From Deltaproteobacteria bacterium (GTDB taxonomy: Bacteria; Myxococcota; UBA727; VGSZ01): a stretch of DNA of 64,000 bases. The translations under genes were made by a program, and so were the position numbers. Below the pieces are notes generated by a model that did no database searches, had not been told where the DNA came from, and saw only the letters and a program-made list of their open reading frames with translations. Every line of letters starts with the position of its first letter. Positions within the stretch are counted from its first letter, which is position 1. The DNA lies in assembly GCA_016177705.1 (NCBI GenBank), contig JACOUT010000022.1, positions 43,047 to 107,046 on the forward strand, read 5' to 3'. Positions 23,020 through 32,903 of the stretch are shown piece after piece.

Positions 23020-23502
23020 CTACTGCGTCGCCAGCGGATCGAAGGTGAGCACGCCGGCGCAGGCGGCCTCGCAGGGCGCCTCGGTGACCAGCTCCGAGCC
23101 CTGGGTGAAACACGCGCCCGTGACGACGATGCTGGTGCCCTGCGAAAGCGCCGTCTGGCAGGTGCCGGCGTTGCCCTGGCACAGGCACGGGATCTCACCC
23201 ACGCCGCCATCGACGCCCTCGTCGAGCACGTCGTCGAGGTCGTCGCCCGAGAAGCCGGCGTCGAGCGGGATCATGGGCGCGCCGCCCGGCACCACCACGC
23301 CGCCGTCGGCGCCGATGACGGCCTCCGCGCACGACGCGCCCGGGTACACGGTGCCGCGGCGCGCCAGGCATAGGCAGCACTCCTCGATCAGGCCGGGCCG
23401 CAGCACCGCGAACAGGTCGCCCTGCGCCAGGCACGCGCGCACCTCGCAGGCGAGCGGCAGGCAGGCGAGCGCCAGCAGCGCGAGCACGCGCCGGCCCTTC
23501 AC
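23020..23502 (-). CDS. Small Cys-rich lipoprotein
   Basis: A 160-residue lipoprotein of unknown function. Signal peptide MKGRRVLALLALACLPLAC, with the acylated Cys probably at 19. The mature part has about a dozen cysteines in pairs (EECCLCLARRG, IPCLCQG, CEAACAG), separated by an acidic loop (FSGDDLDDVLDEGVDGG), which suggests a disulfide-stabilised domain. It starts with GTG at 23502, sharing GTGA with the end of the CCA-adding enzyme gene, so translation is coupled to it despite the unrelated role. Confidence 0.75.
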   Translation of the reverse strand: MKGRRVLALLALACLPLACEVRACLAQGDLFAVLRPGLIEECCLCLARRGTVYPGASCAEAVIGADGGVVVPGGAPMIPLDAGFSGDDLDDVLDEGVDGGVGEIPCLCQGNAGTCQTALSQGTSIVVTGACFTQGSELVTEAPCEAACAGVLTFDPLATQ

Positions 23503-24962
23503 GTGCGCGCTCCCAGGCGCGCCAGGAGCCAGGCGAGCGCGCCCGCCTCGTCCGCGAAGCGCCCGTCGAGCTGCGCCTCGAAGGCCTCCTTGAGCAGCGC
23601 GCCCATGGCCGGGCCGGCAGTGAGGCCGTGCGCCAACAGGTGCCGGCCGAGCAGGATGGGCTTGGGCGCGCCGTCGGCGATGGCGAGCGCGGCCGCGCGC
23701 CCGAGCAGCCACTCGCCCGCCGGATCGTCCTTGGCGAGCGCGTCGTCGGTGGTGCGGCCGAGGTGGTCGGCGCGAGCCAGGCGCACCACGCGCGGCAGCG
23801 GCACGCGCAGCGCCAGGCGGCGCACGGCGGCGTCCGAGGCCTGGTCCTTGAACAGGTGGAAGGGCTTCAGGTGCTCCCGAACCAGCGCCACCACGTCGTC
23901 GATGACGTCGTGGGGCGCGCCGCAGCGGGACAAGAGCGCGCGCGTGGGCGCCTCGCCCTGCGACTCGTGGTCCTTCGAGCGCAGCCGGCCGTCCTCGAAG
24001 GCGGTGGTGGCCGGCTTGCCGAGGTCGTGACAGAGCGCGGCCAAGACGAGCCGCAGCGTCTCGCCGTCGTCGAGCCGGTCCTGTCGCGCCAGGCGCGCGG
24101 CCTCGTCGACGACCAAGAGCGTGTGCGTCCACACGTCGCCCTCGGGGTGCCACTCGGGCTCCTGCGCGCAACCGAGCAGCGCCGCCACCTCGGGGAAGAG
24201 CGCGCGCAGCGCGTGGGTCTGCTCGAGCACGAAGAGCCCCGCGCTCGGCCAGACGCCGCGCAGCAAGAGCTTCTCGAGCTCGGCCCAGACGCGCTCCTTC
24301 GGCAAGGTGCCGAGCTCGCCCTCGAGCGCGCGGCAGCGCAGCACCGTCTCCTCTGCCACCTCGAAGCAGAAGCGCGCGGCGAATTGCGCGGCGCGCAGCA
24401 CGCGCAGCGGATCCTCGTCGAAGGCGGGCGAGACGTGCCTGAGCACGCCGGCCTGCAGGTCGGCGACGCCGCCGGTGGGATCGACGAGCGCGCCCGGGCC
24501 CTCACCGCCGAGGTGTGCGCCGAGCTGTGCGCCAAGCTGTACGCCGATGGCGTTGACGGTGAAGTCGCGGCGCAGCGCCGACTCGGCGGGGGTCATGCCG
24601 GGGTCGCTCTCGACGACGAAGCCCTTGTGGCCCTGGCCGCGCTTCGACTCGCGCCGCGGCAGCGCCACGTCGAAGCACTCGCGCGCGCCGCCTGCCTCGA
24701 CGTCGACCTTGAGCACGCCGAAGGCGCGCCCCACGGCGTGCACCGTGAAGTGCGAGAGCGCCCGCTCGACGGTGGCGAGCGGCACGCCGTAGACCTCGAG
24801 GTCGACGTCCTTGGGCGGCAGGCCGCGCAGGTGGTCGCGCACCGCGCCGCCGACGGCGAGCGGCCGCGCGCCGGCCGCGACCAGCGCGTCCACCAGCGCG
24901 GCGAGCGGCGCGCTCACCGGGAAGGGCTCGTGCAGGCCGGGCAGGGGGAGCGGCGCGCTCAC
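23499..24962 (-). CDS. cca: CCA-adding tRNA nucleotidyltransferase with HD domain
   Basis: A 487-residue class II nucleotidyltransferase of the poly(A) polymerase/CCA family, which builds or repairs the 3'-CCA end of tRNA. The head motif is AVGGAVRDHLRG, followed by the metal-binding PKDVDLEVYG (about 38-58). RRDFTVNAIG and the RNA/NTP-binding segment DEDPLRVLRAAQFAARF follow in the standard order. An HD phosphohydrolase domain (HTLLVVDEAARLAR, then CHDLGKPAT) occupies the C-terminal half, as in the E. coli-type enzyme. A short Gly/Leu repeat, QLGAQLGAHLGGEGPG, is an unusual insertion before VDPTGGVADL. GTG start at 24962. It may instead be a poly(A) polymerase, but the HD domain favours CCA. 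Confidence 0.88.
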   Translation of the reverse strand: MSAPLPLPGLHEPFPVSAPLAALVDALVAAGARPLAVGGAVRDHLRGLPPKDVDLEVYGVPLATVERALSHFTVHAVGRAFGVLKVDVEAGGARECFDVALPRRESKRGQGHKGFVVESDPGMTPAESALRRDFTVNAIGVQLGAQLGAHLGGEGPGALVDPTGGVADLQAGVLRHVSPAFDEDPLRVLRAAQFAARFCFEVAEETVLRCRALEGELGTLPKERVWAELEKLLLRGVWPSAGLFVLEQTHALRALFPEVAALLGCAQEPEWHPEGDVWTHTLLVVDEAARLARQDRLDDGETLRLVLAALCHDLGKPATTAFEDGRLRSKDHESQGEAPTRALLSRCGAPHDVIDDVVALVREHLKPFHLFKDQASDAAVRRLALRVPLPRVVRLARADHLGRTTDDALAKDDPAGEWLLGRAAALAIADGAPKPILLGRHLLAHGLTAGPAMGALLKEAFEAQLDGRFADEAGALAWLLARLGART

Positions 24963-25177
24963 GGTGTGGGTCTCACGGTTCGAGTCTCAAGGTGAGGGTA
25001 TGACGCGACAGCGCCGGCGCCGGAAGGCAGAATGGCGGCAGGCATGCCCCGCTCCCCACCCGGCTCGCGCCCACGGCACCCAGGCTCCGGCCCCTCCACC
25101 ACGGCACACGGCATCACTCTTGCGACAAGCACCGATCGCGTGTCGTCGCACACGCCCTTCACACGCCGAGCGTTGCC

Positions 25178-25765
25178 ATGTCGATCGCTGCCGAGAGCCT
25201 GCACACCTTCGAGAGCGAGCCGGTGAAGCTCTCGCGCTTCGCCCGCCTGATCGCGTTCGACCAGCGCCTGCTGCGGCGCCTGGTGCAGAGCCGCCGCGCG
25301 CGCGCGACCTTTCTGTTGCGTAGCGCCTGCCGCCTCTACGACCCCGACATGGTGATCATGGCGGTGGCGGTGGCGCTGTTTCACCCGGCGCTCGTCGACG
25401 TCGCCAACCGCGCCGGCGTGGCGCTCGCCGCCACCTCGCTGCTCGCGTACGCCGTCAAGCGCGCCGTGCGGCGCAGCCGCCCGAACAACGAGCTGCACGC
25501 CAGCGTGCCACCCGATCGTTATTCGTTCCCGTCGGGCCACACGGCGGCGGCCTTCTCGCTCGCCATCGCCATGTTCGGCGCGGTGCCCTGGCTCGCGCTG
25601 CCGCTACTGTTGATGGCGATGGTGGTCGGCTACGGGCGCATGTACCTGGGCGTGCACTACCCGCTCGATGTCGCCGCAGGTGCTGCCATCGGGCTCATCA
25701 CCGGCTCGGTGCTGGCGATCCTGCAGTTCCCGCAGCAGGCGCTCGTGTCGCTGCCGTCGTTCTGA
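25178..25765 (+). CDS. PAP2-family membrane phosphatase
   Basis: A 195-residue integral membrane phosphatase. The three conserved motifs are present: KRAVRRSRP (about 90), YSFPSGHTAAAF (about 113) and GRMYLGVHYPLDV (about 150). They supply the phosphate-binding Arg/Lys, the general acid His and the nucleophilic His. Four to five membrane helices surround them. Family members dephosphorylate phosphatidic acid, undecaprenyl diphosphate or similar lipids on the outer face of the inner membrane. It is divergent from the CCA gene across a 215-nt gap and convergent with the cytochrome gene. Confidence 0.9.
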   Translation: MSIAAESLHTFESEPVKLSRFARLIAFDQRLLRRLVQSRRARATFLLRSACRLYDPDMVIMAVAVALFHPALVDVANRAGVALAATSLLAYAVKRAVRRSRPNNELHASVPPDRYSFPSGHTAAAFSLAIAMFGAVPWLALPLLLMAMVVGYGRMYLGVHYPLDVAAGAAIGLITGSVLAILQFPQQALVSLPSF

Positions 25766-25795
25766 CGGAGCCACACTGCCGCCACACGGCGGGAA

Positions 25796-26275
25796 TCACT
25801 TCTTCAGCGTGCGGATGTACGCGACCACGCCCGCGAGCTTGGGCCGATCGAGCTCGCCCATGAAGCTCGGCATCGCGTCCTTGCCGAGCACGATGGTGCG
25901 CGCGATCTCGCGATCGCTCACCTTGGTCTGCCAGGCGGTGTCGGCCAACGCGGCTACCTGCTTGCCGTCGGGCATGGCGCCGCCCTCGCCGAGGTCACCG
26001 TGACAGCGCGCGCACATGGCGACGTAGACGCCCTTGCCGAGCGTGGCATCGCCGCCGGTCCAATCGCCCGTGTCGCCCGGCTTGACCGGCGCCGTGCCGT
26101 CGCCGCCCCCGCCGCCGCCGAGCGCCGAGGCCGGCGCCGCCTTCGGCATGGCGAAGCCCTCGCCCCAACGCGGCAGCTCACCGATGCGCTCGGCGGGGGC
26201 GTTCGGCGTCGGCAGCTCGCAGGCGGCGGCCGCGAGCGCCAACAGGAGGGGGACGAGGGGGCGCAAGCAAGGCAT
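25796..26275 (-). CDS. Lipoprotein mono-haem cytochrome c
   Basis: A 159-residue lipoprotein. The signal peptide ends at LAAAAC (Cys 19). A linker with a Gly run (ALGGGGGGDG) leads to a class I cytochrome c domain with CARCH at 88-92 and the likely axial Met in DAMPSFMG (Met 135). The domain closes with the usual C-terminal helix (KLAGVVAYIRTLK). It would sit on a membrane facing the periplasm and shuttle electrons. No oxidase or dehydrogenase gene lies next to it, so its partner is unknown. The ATG at 26275 is set by the signal peptide. Confidence 0.88.
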   Translation of the reverse strand: MPCLRPLVPLLLALAAAACELPTPNAPAERIGELPRWGEGFAMPKAAPASALGGGGGGDGTAPVKPGDTGDWTGGDATLGKGVYVAMCARCHGDLGEGGAMPDGKQVAALADTAWQTKVSDREIARTIVLGKDAMPSFMGELDRPKLAGVVAYIRTLKK

Positions 26276-26438
26276 CGGGCGCGTATAGCAACCGTTCGGC
26301 CGACTCCCCAAGTCCCGTGGTGCAGCCGGTTGGACGTGGCGGCCTGCGTCATGGTCAGAGATCTCGGCAATGCGACCGACCCCACGCAACCCCGGGCGAC
26401 CGTGTACGATAACCTGCTCCACACCCGAGGTGAGTTCC

Positions 26439-26738
26439 ATGAGCTTCATCGGTCGCATCTTCAACGGCGCCATCCGCGCTGTCTCGGCCCCGCTCAACAT
26501 CTTCAAGACCGGCATCAACGCCATCATCGCCCAGGCGAAGACGGTGCTGTCGGCCGGCTCGGAGCTGCTCAAGGGCAACTTCCTCGGCGCTGCCGGCACG
26601 CTGATCGGCGGCACGGTCAAGAACGCGGTCAACGCCGGCGTCAGCCTGGCGCTCGACGGCAACCCGGTCACCGCCTTCGCCCACGGCGCCATCGCCAATT
26701 CGAACGGCTGGACCGGCAAGGACGGCTGGTTCACCTGA
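26439..26738 (+). CDS. Small glycine-zipper-like protein of unknown function
   Basis: A 99-residue protein, unrecognised. The N-terminal half is amphipathic (MSFIGRIFNGAIRAVSAPLN). The middle has a Gly/Ala zipper stretch (FLGAAGTLIGGTVKNAVNAG) able to insert in or associate with a membrane. The end is GWTGKDGWFT. There is no signal peptide and no Cys. AGGTGAG lies about 8 nt before the ATG at 26439, which supports translation. Size and composition resemble pore-forming peptides or small phage proteins, but no immunity or export gene is adjacent. Confidence 0.62.
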   Translation: MSFIGRIFNGAIRAVSAPLNIFKTGINAIIAQAKTVLSAGSELLKGNFLGAAGTLIGGTVKNAVNAGVSLALDGNPVTAFAHGAIANSNGWTGKDGWFT

Positions 26739-26771
26739 TCGCCGCCTCGGCGCGCGACCTCGGCCGTGCTA

Positions 26772-26804
26772 ACGAAGCCTCCTGCACCCGCAGGAGGCCT
26801 TCGT
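26772..26804 (+). promoter_or_regulatory. Hairpin enclosing the ribosome-binding site of the next gene
   Basis: A 14-bp stem with one bulged base (26772-26785 paired with 26790-26804, loop ACCC) contains the strong Shine-Dalgarno AGGAGG (26792-26797) and the first two bases of the GTG start at 26803. In the folded state the start site is hidden. It may act as a translational switch, or as a transcription terminator for the small gene upstream, though no U-run follows it. Confidence 0.6.
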
Positions 26805-27315
26805 GTCCGACGTGAAAGCGACACCCGCGCAACAGGCAGAGCTCGACGACCTGAACGCGCAGTTCGACGCCCTGCTCGAGAAGCACCAGGGCCACCCGAT
26901 CATCAAGACCGCGCTGGAGCTGTGCACCACCGACGAGGGCAAGCCTTGGCGGCAGAAGCTCCAGCCCGAAGCGATCAAGTACCTGCAAGACCTGCTCGTC
27001 GAGTGCGAGAAGGACGGCAGCATCGGCTGGGCCACGCACGGGCTGATCGCCGTCGCCAACTACCTCGACAGCAAGAAGGCCGGCCCGGTCGCCTACGACA
27101 TCCTCAACCTGGCCAACGACACGGTCATCAAGTACGACCTGGTCAAGCGCCAGGAAGAAGCCAAGAAGGCCATGGCCAAGAAGAACGAGGCTGCGCGCAA
27201 GGGCAGCCTGGCGGCCACGGGCGCCGACGTGAAGGCGAACGCACCCAAGCTGGGCGAGAAGGCGCCCGAGGGCACCGTCAAGGGCGGCAGCCTCGGGCCC
27301 AAGCGCAGAGTCTGA
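26803..27315 (+). CDS. Hypothetical helical cytoplasmic protein
   Basis: A 170-residue soluble protein of no family I know. It is helical throughout, with charged helices such as AELDDLNAQFDALLEKHQG and KRQEEAKKAMAKKNEAARKG. A Lys/Gly-rich tail ends GGSLGPKRRV. The tail may bind nucleic acid or membrane. The GTG at 26803 is preceded by AGGAGG at ideal spacing, but that element is inside a stable hairpin. It is convergent with the binding-protein gene, with only 13 nt between the stops. Confidence 0.72.
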   Translation: MSDVKATPAQQAELDDLNAQFDALLEKHQGHPIIKTALELCTTDEGKPWRQKLQPEAIKYLQDLLVECEKDGSIGWATHGLIAVANYLDSKKAGPVAYDILNLANDTVIKYDLVKRQEEAKKAMAKKNEAARKGSLAATGADVKANAPKLGEKAPEGTVKGGSLGPKRRV

Positions 27316-27328
27316 CCCCCCCGGCCGG

Positions 27329-28717
27329 TCAGCCGCTGAAGTCCGCCGCCTTCAATGCCTCACGCTCGACGACGCGGAAGCCGCCGGCGCCGTCGCTCTC
27401 GATCTGCCAGAGCACGTAGTCGCCGACCACGTCGCCGAAGGGATCGAAGGTGGCCTCGCCCGAGGGGCCGACGTAGTCGACCTCCTCGCCGTTCAGGATG
27501 GCGGCGGCCACCTCGCCGAAGAACTTGCCCTCGAAGCGCGCGTCGCCGTCGTTGGCGCCCGAGACGGCGAACAGCGCGTTCCTGATGTCGGTGCCCGTGG
27601 TCGAGCGCGCCTTGGTGACGGCGAGCGCCATCAAGAAGAGCGCGTCGTAGCTCTGCGAGGAGAAGGCGATGGGCTCGGTGTCGAGCTGGTAGCGCGCGCG
27701 GTAGGCCTTGGAGAAGCGCGCGTAGGCCTGGTTGTCGGCGTGGTAGGGCACGGTGCCGACCAGGGGCACGTCGACGCCGACCGAGGCCGCGAACGCGCTC
27801 GAGTTGGCGCCGTCGCCCACCAGGAAGGTGTAGTCGAGCGCAAACGGCGCGGGCCTGGTCGCGATCAGGTCTTGCAGGCCCTCGTGGATACGCGCCACCA
27901 CCGGCCCGCCGTCGGTGTCGAAGCTGATCACGACCACGCACAGGTTCGGGTTGACGTCGTCGATCAGGTCGTCGCCGATGGCGTTGACGAGCGCGTCGGC
28001 GGCGGCTTCGAGCTCGGCCAGGCTCGCCTCGGCGTCGGGGGTGCCGTAAGTGATGGGCGCGCCGGCCACGGTGCCGATGAGCGTGCCGAGCTCGGCGGTG
28101 CCCTCGACGGGCTGGCCGACGTACTGCTCGCTGAACACCGAGAAGAAGCCCTCGCCGTAGGCGTCATTTCGGTGGACGAAGGCGGTGGTAGGGCAGGGGT
28201 CGAGGTCGCGGGCGGTGAAGCCGTTCTTGGCGAGGTAGGCGAGCGCCGTGCCCTGCAGGTTGTCGGACGGCGTGGTGCGAAAAAAGAAGCCACCATTCGG
28301 CGGGTTCTGTGCCGTCAGGTCGGCGGCGGTGGCGCAGCAGGAGATCATCGGCAGGCCGGCGGGCTCCATCACCTGCGCGAGCACCTGGCCGCTCTCGCCC
28401 GAGGTGCCGGGACCGATGATGCCGACCACACCTTCGGCGACCAGCTCTTGGGCGGCGGTGACCGCGGTGGCCGCGCTCGTCGCCGAGTCGCGAAAGACCA
28501 GCTCGAGCGGGCGGCCGTCATAGATGCCGCCGCCGGCGTTCACCTCCTCTGCGGCCAGGCGCGCGGCGTCTTCCCAGGCGGGCCCGAGGCCCGCGAGCGC
28601 GCCCGACAGCGGGCTCAACACGCCGATCTTGATGGGCACGAGCGGCGAGGGGCGCTCCTCGGGGCAGCCCGCGAGCGCGAGCGCGGCGATCACGAGGGCG
28701 GCCAGCCTGGCGAACAT
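27329..28717 (-). CDS. Branched-chain amino acid-type ABC substrate-binding lipoprotein (Peripla_BP_6)
   Basis: A 462-residue lipoprotein with lipobox LALAGC (Cys 18). It has the type I periplasmic-binding fold of the LivJ/Leu-Ile-Val-binding family, opening IKIGVLSPLSGALAGLGPAW with IIGPGTSGESG and DAYGEGFFSVF further on. It is longer than LivJ by an insertion around residues 190-260. There is no LivHMGF permease nearby, so it may serve a distant transporter or act as a sensor. It follows the PEGA kinase gene by 43 nt on the same strand and could be co-transcribed with it. Confidence 0.87.
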   Translation of the reverse strand: MFARLAALVIAALALAGCPEERPSPLVPIKIGVLSPLSGALAGLGPAWEDAARLAAEEVNAGGGIYDGRPLELVFRDSATSAATAVTAAQELVAEGVVGIIGPGTSGESGQVLAQVMEPAGLPMISCCATAADLTAQNPPNGGFFFRTTPSDNLQGTALAYLAKNGFTARDLDPCPTTAFVHRNDAYGEGFFSVFSEQYVGQPVEGTAELGTLIGTVAGAPITYGTPDAEASLAELEAAADALVNAIGDDLIDDVNPNLCVVVISFDTDGGPVVARIHEGLQDLIATRPAPFALDYTFLVGDGANSSAFAASVGVDVPLVGTVPYHADNQAYARFSKAYRARYQLDTEPIAFSSQSYDALFLMALAVTKARSTTGTDIRNALFAVSGANDGDARFEGKFFGEVAAAILNGEEVDYVGPSGEATFDPFGDVVGDYVLWQIESDGAGGFRVVEREALKAADFSG

Positions 28718-28760
28718 GGGGCGAGTGTAGCGCTCGATCGGTGGCGCGGAGGAATTCCCG

Positions 28761-30803
<2,043 letters not shown>

Positions 30804-30935
30804 GCCAAGGCTCGACGACAATGGCGATTCTGGTGCCGGCCGTGGCCCGTGTCAAAAGCGCCATGGTGCCAAGCGTCGCCGGGCGCCGCCTCGAGAATTG
30901 GCGAGCGCGCCGGCGGTGGAGGCATGCTGCTCGCC

Positions 30936-31700
30936 ATGCGCCCGCTCGCCCTCCTGCTGGTCGCGCTCGCCGCCGCGCCGGCGGCGGCCGAGGCGCCCCT
31001 GGCGGCGGCGCAGCGCGCCTACACGGCGGTGGAGTACGGCAAGTGCAGGGACGAGGCGCAGCGCGCGCTCGAGGAGCCGGCCGACCGGGCCGCGCGGCTC
31101 GACGCGTGGCGCTTGCTCGGCCTGTGCCAAGCGGCGCTCGGCGACACCGACGCGGCGCGCGAGGCCTTCAAGCGCATGCTTGCGGTCGACTGGACGGCCA
31201 AGCTGCAGGACGGGCTGTCGCCGCGCTTCACGTCGTCGTTCCGCGAGGCCAAGGGCAGCTTCGGCGGCGTGGCGCCGCTGTCGCTCGCCGTCGCCGATCA
31301 GCAGGTTGATGGCGGCACGCGCATCGTCAAGCTCAAGATCACCGACGAGCTCGAGCTGGCCCACAAGGTCGCCTGGCGCGGTGCCGCCGGCTCGTCGGCT
31401 AGCCCGGTGCGCGCGGCCCCGCTGTTGCAGCTCGAGCTGCCCGCCGAGGTCGACGTCACCGTGACCGCGTACGACAAGGCGGCCGGCGAGGTGGCGGTGC
31501 TCCTTGTGTCCGCGGTCGAGCAGGAGGCGCCGCCCCCGCCGCCGCCCGACGAGGTGGAGCAGGGCGGCTTCCCCTGGCTCGGCGTCGGCATCGGCGCCGG
31601 CGTCGTGCTGGTTGCTGCCGCCGCCGCCGGCGGCGCCGCGTTCGTGCTGCTGCAGCCGCAGGTGGTGACGCTCAAGAGCGACGTCGCGTTCGGCGAGTAG
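30936..31700 (+). CDS. TPR-like exported protein with GGFPWL...AFVLLQP membrane tail
   Basis: A 254-residue protein. Signal peptide MRPLALLLVALAAAPAAA, then a helical TPR-like domain (about 22-95, ARLDAWRLLGLCQAALG). A beta-rich middle domain follows, and a Pro run (PPPPPP) before a membrane helix at about 211-240 that opens GGFPWLGVGIGAG and ends AFVLLQP. The same opening and closing occur in the PEGA protein at 12440-13798. ATG at 30936 begins the clean signal peptide; ATG at 30924 sits too close to the GGTGGAGG element. It is divergent from a PEGA kinase, which suggests shared regulation. Confidence 0.78.
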   Translation: MRPLALLLVALAAAPAAAEAPLAAAQRAYTAVEYGKCRDEAQRALEEPADRAARLDAWRLLGLCQAALGDTDAAREAFKRMLAVDWTAKLQDGLSPRFTSSFREAKGSFGGVAPLSLAVADQQVDGGTRIVKLKITDELELAHKVAWRGAAGSSASPVRAAPLLQLELPAEVDVTVTAYDKAAGEVAVLLVSAVEQEAPPPPPPDEVEQGGFPWLGVGIGAGVVLVAAAAAGGAAFVLLQPQVVTLKSDVAFGE

Positions 31701-31784
31701 CAGCACGCCAAAGGCACTCGAATCGGCGACGTCGGTCTGCTATCGCGGAAGGCACCGCCGCTTTGGCGCGTTCTTGTGAGGCCC

Positions 31785-32900
31785 ATGCGCGCATCTCGCA
31801 CCGTCCTCGTCGTCTCGCTGGCCTTGGCACCGCTGGCGCCCGCGTGCACCTGCCAGCGGCCCGAGAACGTCGACGCCAAGAAGCGCATGTCGGAGCCGCC
31901 GCCGCCCGATCCTTCGGTGCAGGCAGCCGCCGAAAAGCTCGCGGTGGACGAGCTGACCGATCCGAAGGTCCTCGACCGCATCATGCGTATGGACGGCGGC
32001 GAGATGGCGGCGCGCCTCACGTCCTTCGGCTTCACCGCGGAGGGCAACCTGACCTTCGGGCGCGGCGAGCAACCGGCCATGCGCTCGGCGGAGAAGACGC
32101 GCGTGGTGCAGGGGCCGCCGCGCGCGGACGGCGGCGACGGCGACTTCGCGGTCGAGGTGGTGACCGGCGACGGCAGCGAGCAGCGCCTCGCCTACGTCAA
32201 CGAGATCTTCTTTCTGAAGAACAACAACGGCAAGTGGCGCATGAGCCGCGACCCCGACGGCGAGCGCCACGCCTACCGCTCCGACGCGCTCGCGGTGTGG
32301 AAGAGCTTCTACGACCTGTTCAAGCACGCGCTCAAGGTGGAGAAGATCGGCGACGGCCGGCAAGACGGCCGCGAGGTGATCAAGTACCGCCTGACGGTGG
32401 CCGACCGGGGCGCCGAGGCGCGCGCGGCGGGCGCCAAGGAGCCGCCGTTGCCGGTGGGGCCCGACGGCGGGCCCGCCGAGGAGCCGGCCGAGGTCAAGCG
32501 CACGCGCATGCGCGACCGCATGGCCAAGTGGCGCGAGCGCGCCAAGCCCGCGGGCGGCGCGGGCGAGCTGTGGATCGACGCCGCCACCGCGGTGCCGAGC
32601 TACGTGCGCTTCGACGGCAAGCTGGTGGTGGGCGACGCGCCCGATCCGGCGCAGCTCGCCGTCAAGCTCGAGCAGCGCATCAGCGACATCGGCAAGAACC
32701 ATCAGGTGCCGATGCCCAAGGACGCCATCGAAGAGGTGCGGCGGCAGAAGATGCCGGTGCACGTGCGCGAGCTGCTCGAGGAGGGCGGCGCCGTCGACCC
32801 GCTGCCGCGTGACGCGGGGCCGGGCGGCAGCGTCACCAAGGGTGGCGGCAAGAAGTCGGGCAAAGCAGGCGAGCTGCCCGACGACGCCGACCCGGAGTAG
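31785..32900 (+). CDS. Lipoprotein of unknown function
   Basis: A 371-residue lipoprotein with signal peptide ending LAPLAPAC (Cys about 21, followed by TC). The mature part is charged. A beta-rich region with NEIFFLKNNNGKWRMSRD (about 140-160) is followed by helices KSFYDLFKHALKVEKIGD. A strand containing YVRFDGKLVVGDAP looks like an outer-membrane-lipid-carrier-style element but is not diagnostic. ATG at 31785 is preferred over GTG at 31776. It ends 3 nt before proB and is almost certainly in one message with it. Confidence 0.68.
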   Translation: MRASRTVLVVSLALAPLAPACTCQRPENVDAKKRMSEPPPPDPSVQAAAEKLAVDELTDPKVLDRIMRMDGGEMAARLTSFGFTAEGNLTFGRGEQPAMRSAEKTRVVQGPPRADGGDGDFAVEVVTGDGSEQRLAYVNEIFFLKNNNGKWRMSRDPDGERHAYRSDALAVWKSFYDLFKHALKVEKIGDGRQDGREVIKYRLTVADRGAEARAAGAKEPPLPVGPDGGPAEEPAEVKRTRMRDRMAKWRERAKPAGGAGELWIDAATAVPSYVRFDGKLVVGDAPDPAQLAVKLEQRISDIGKNHQVPMPKDAIEEVRRQKMPVHVRELLEEGGAVDPLPRDAGPGGSVTKGGGKKSGKAGELPDDADPE

Positions 32901-32903
32901 CCC

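Noticed and set aside
25779..25792. CCGCC-ACAC-GGCGG hairpin as a terminator between convergent genes
   Set aside because: The stem is only 5 bp with no U-run on either strand.
26405..26410. TACGAT as a promoter for the glycine-zipper gene
   Set aside because: No -35 element at a suitable distance, and weak match alone.
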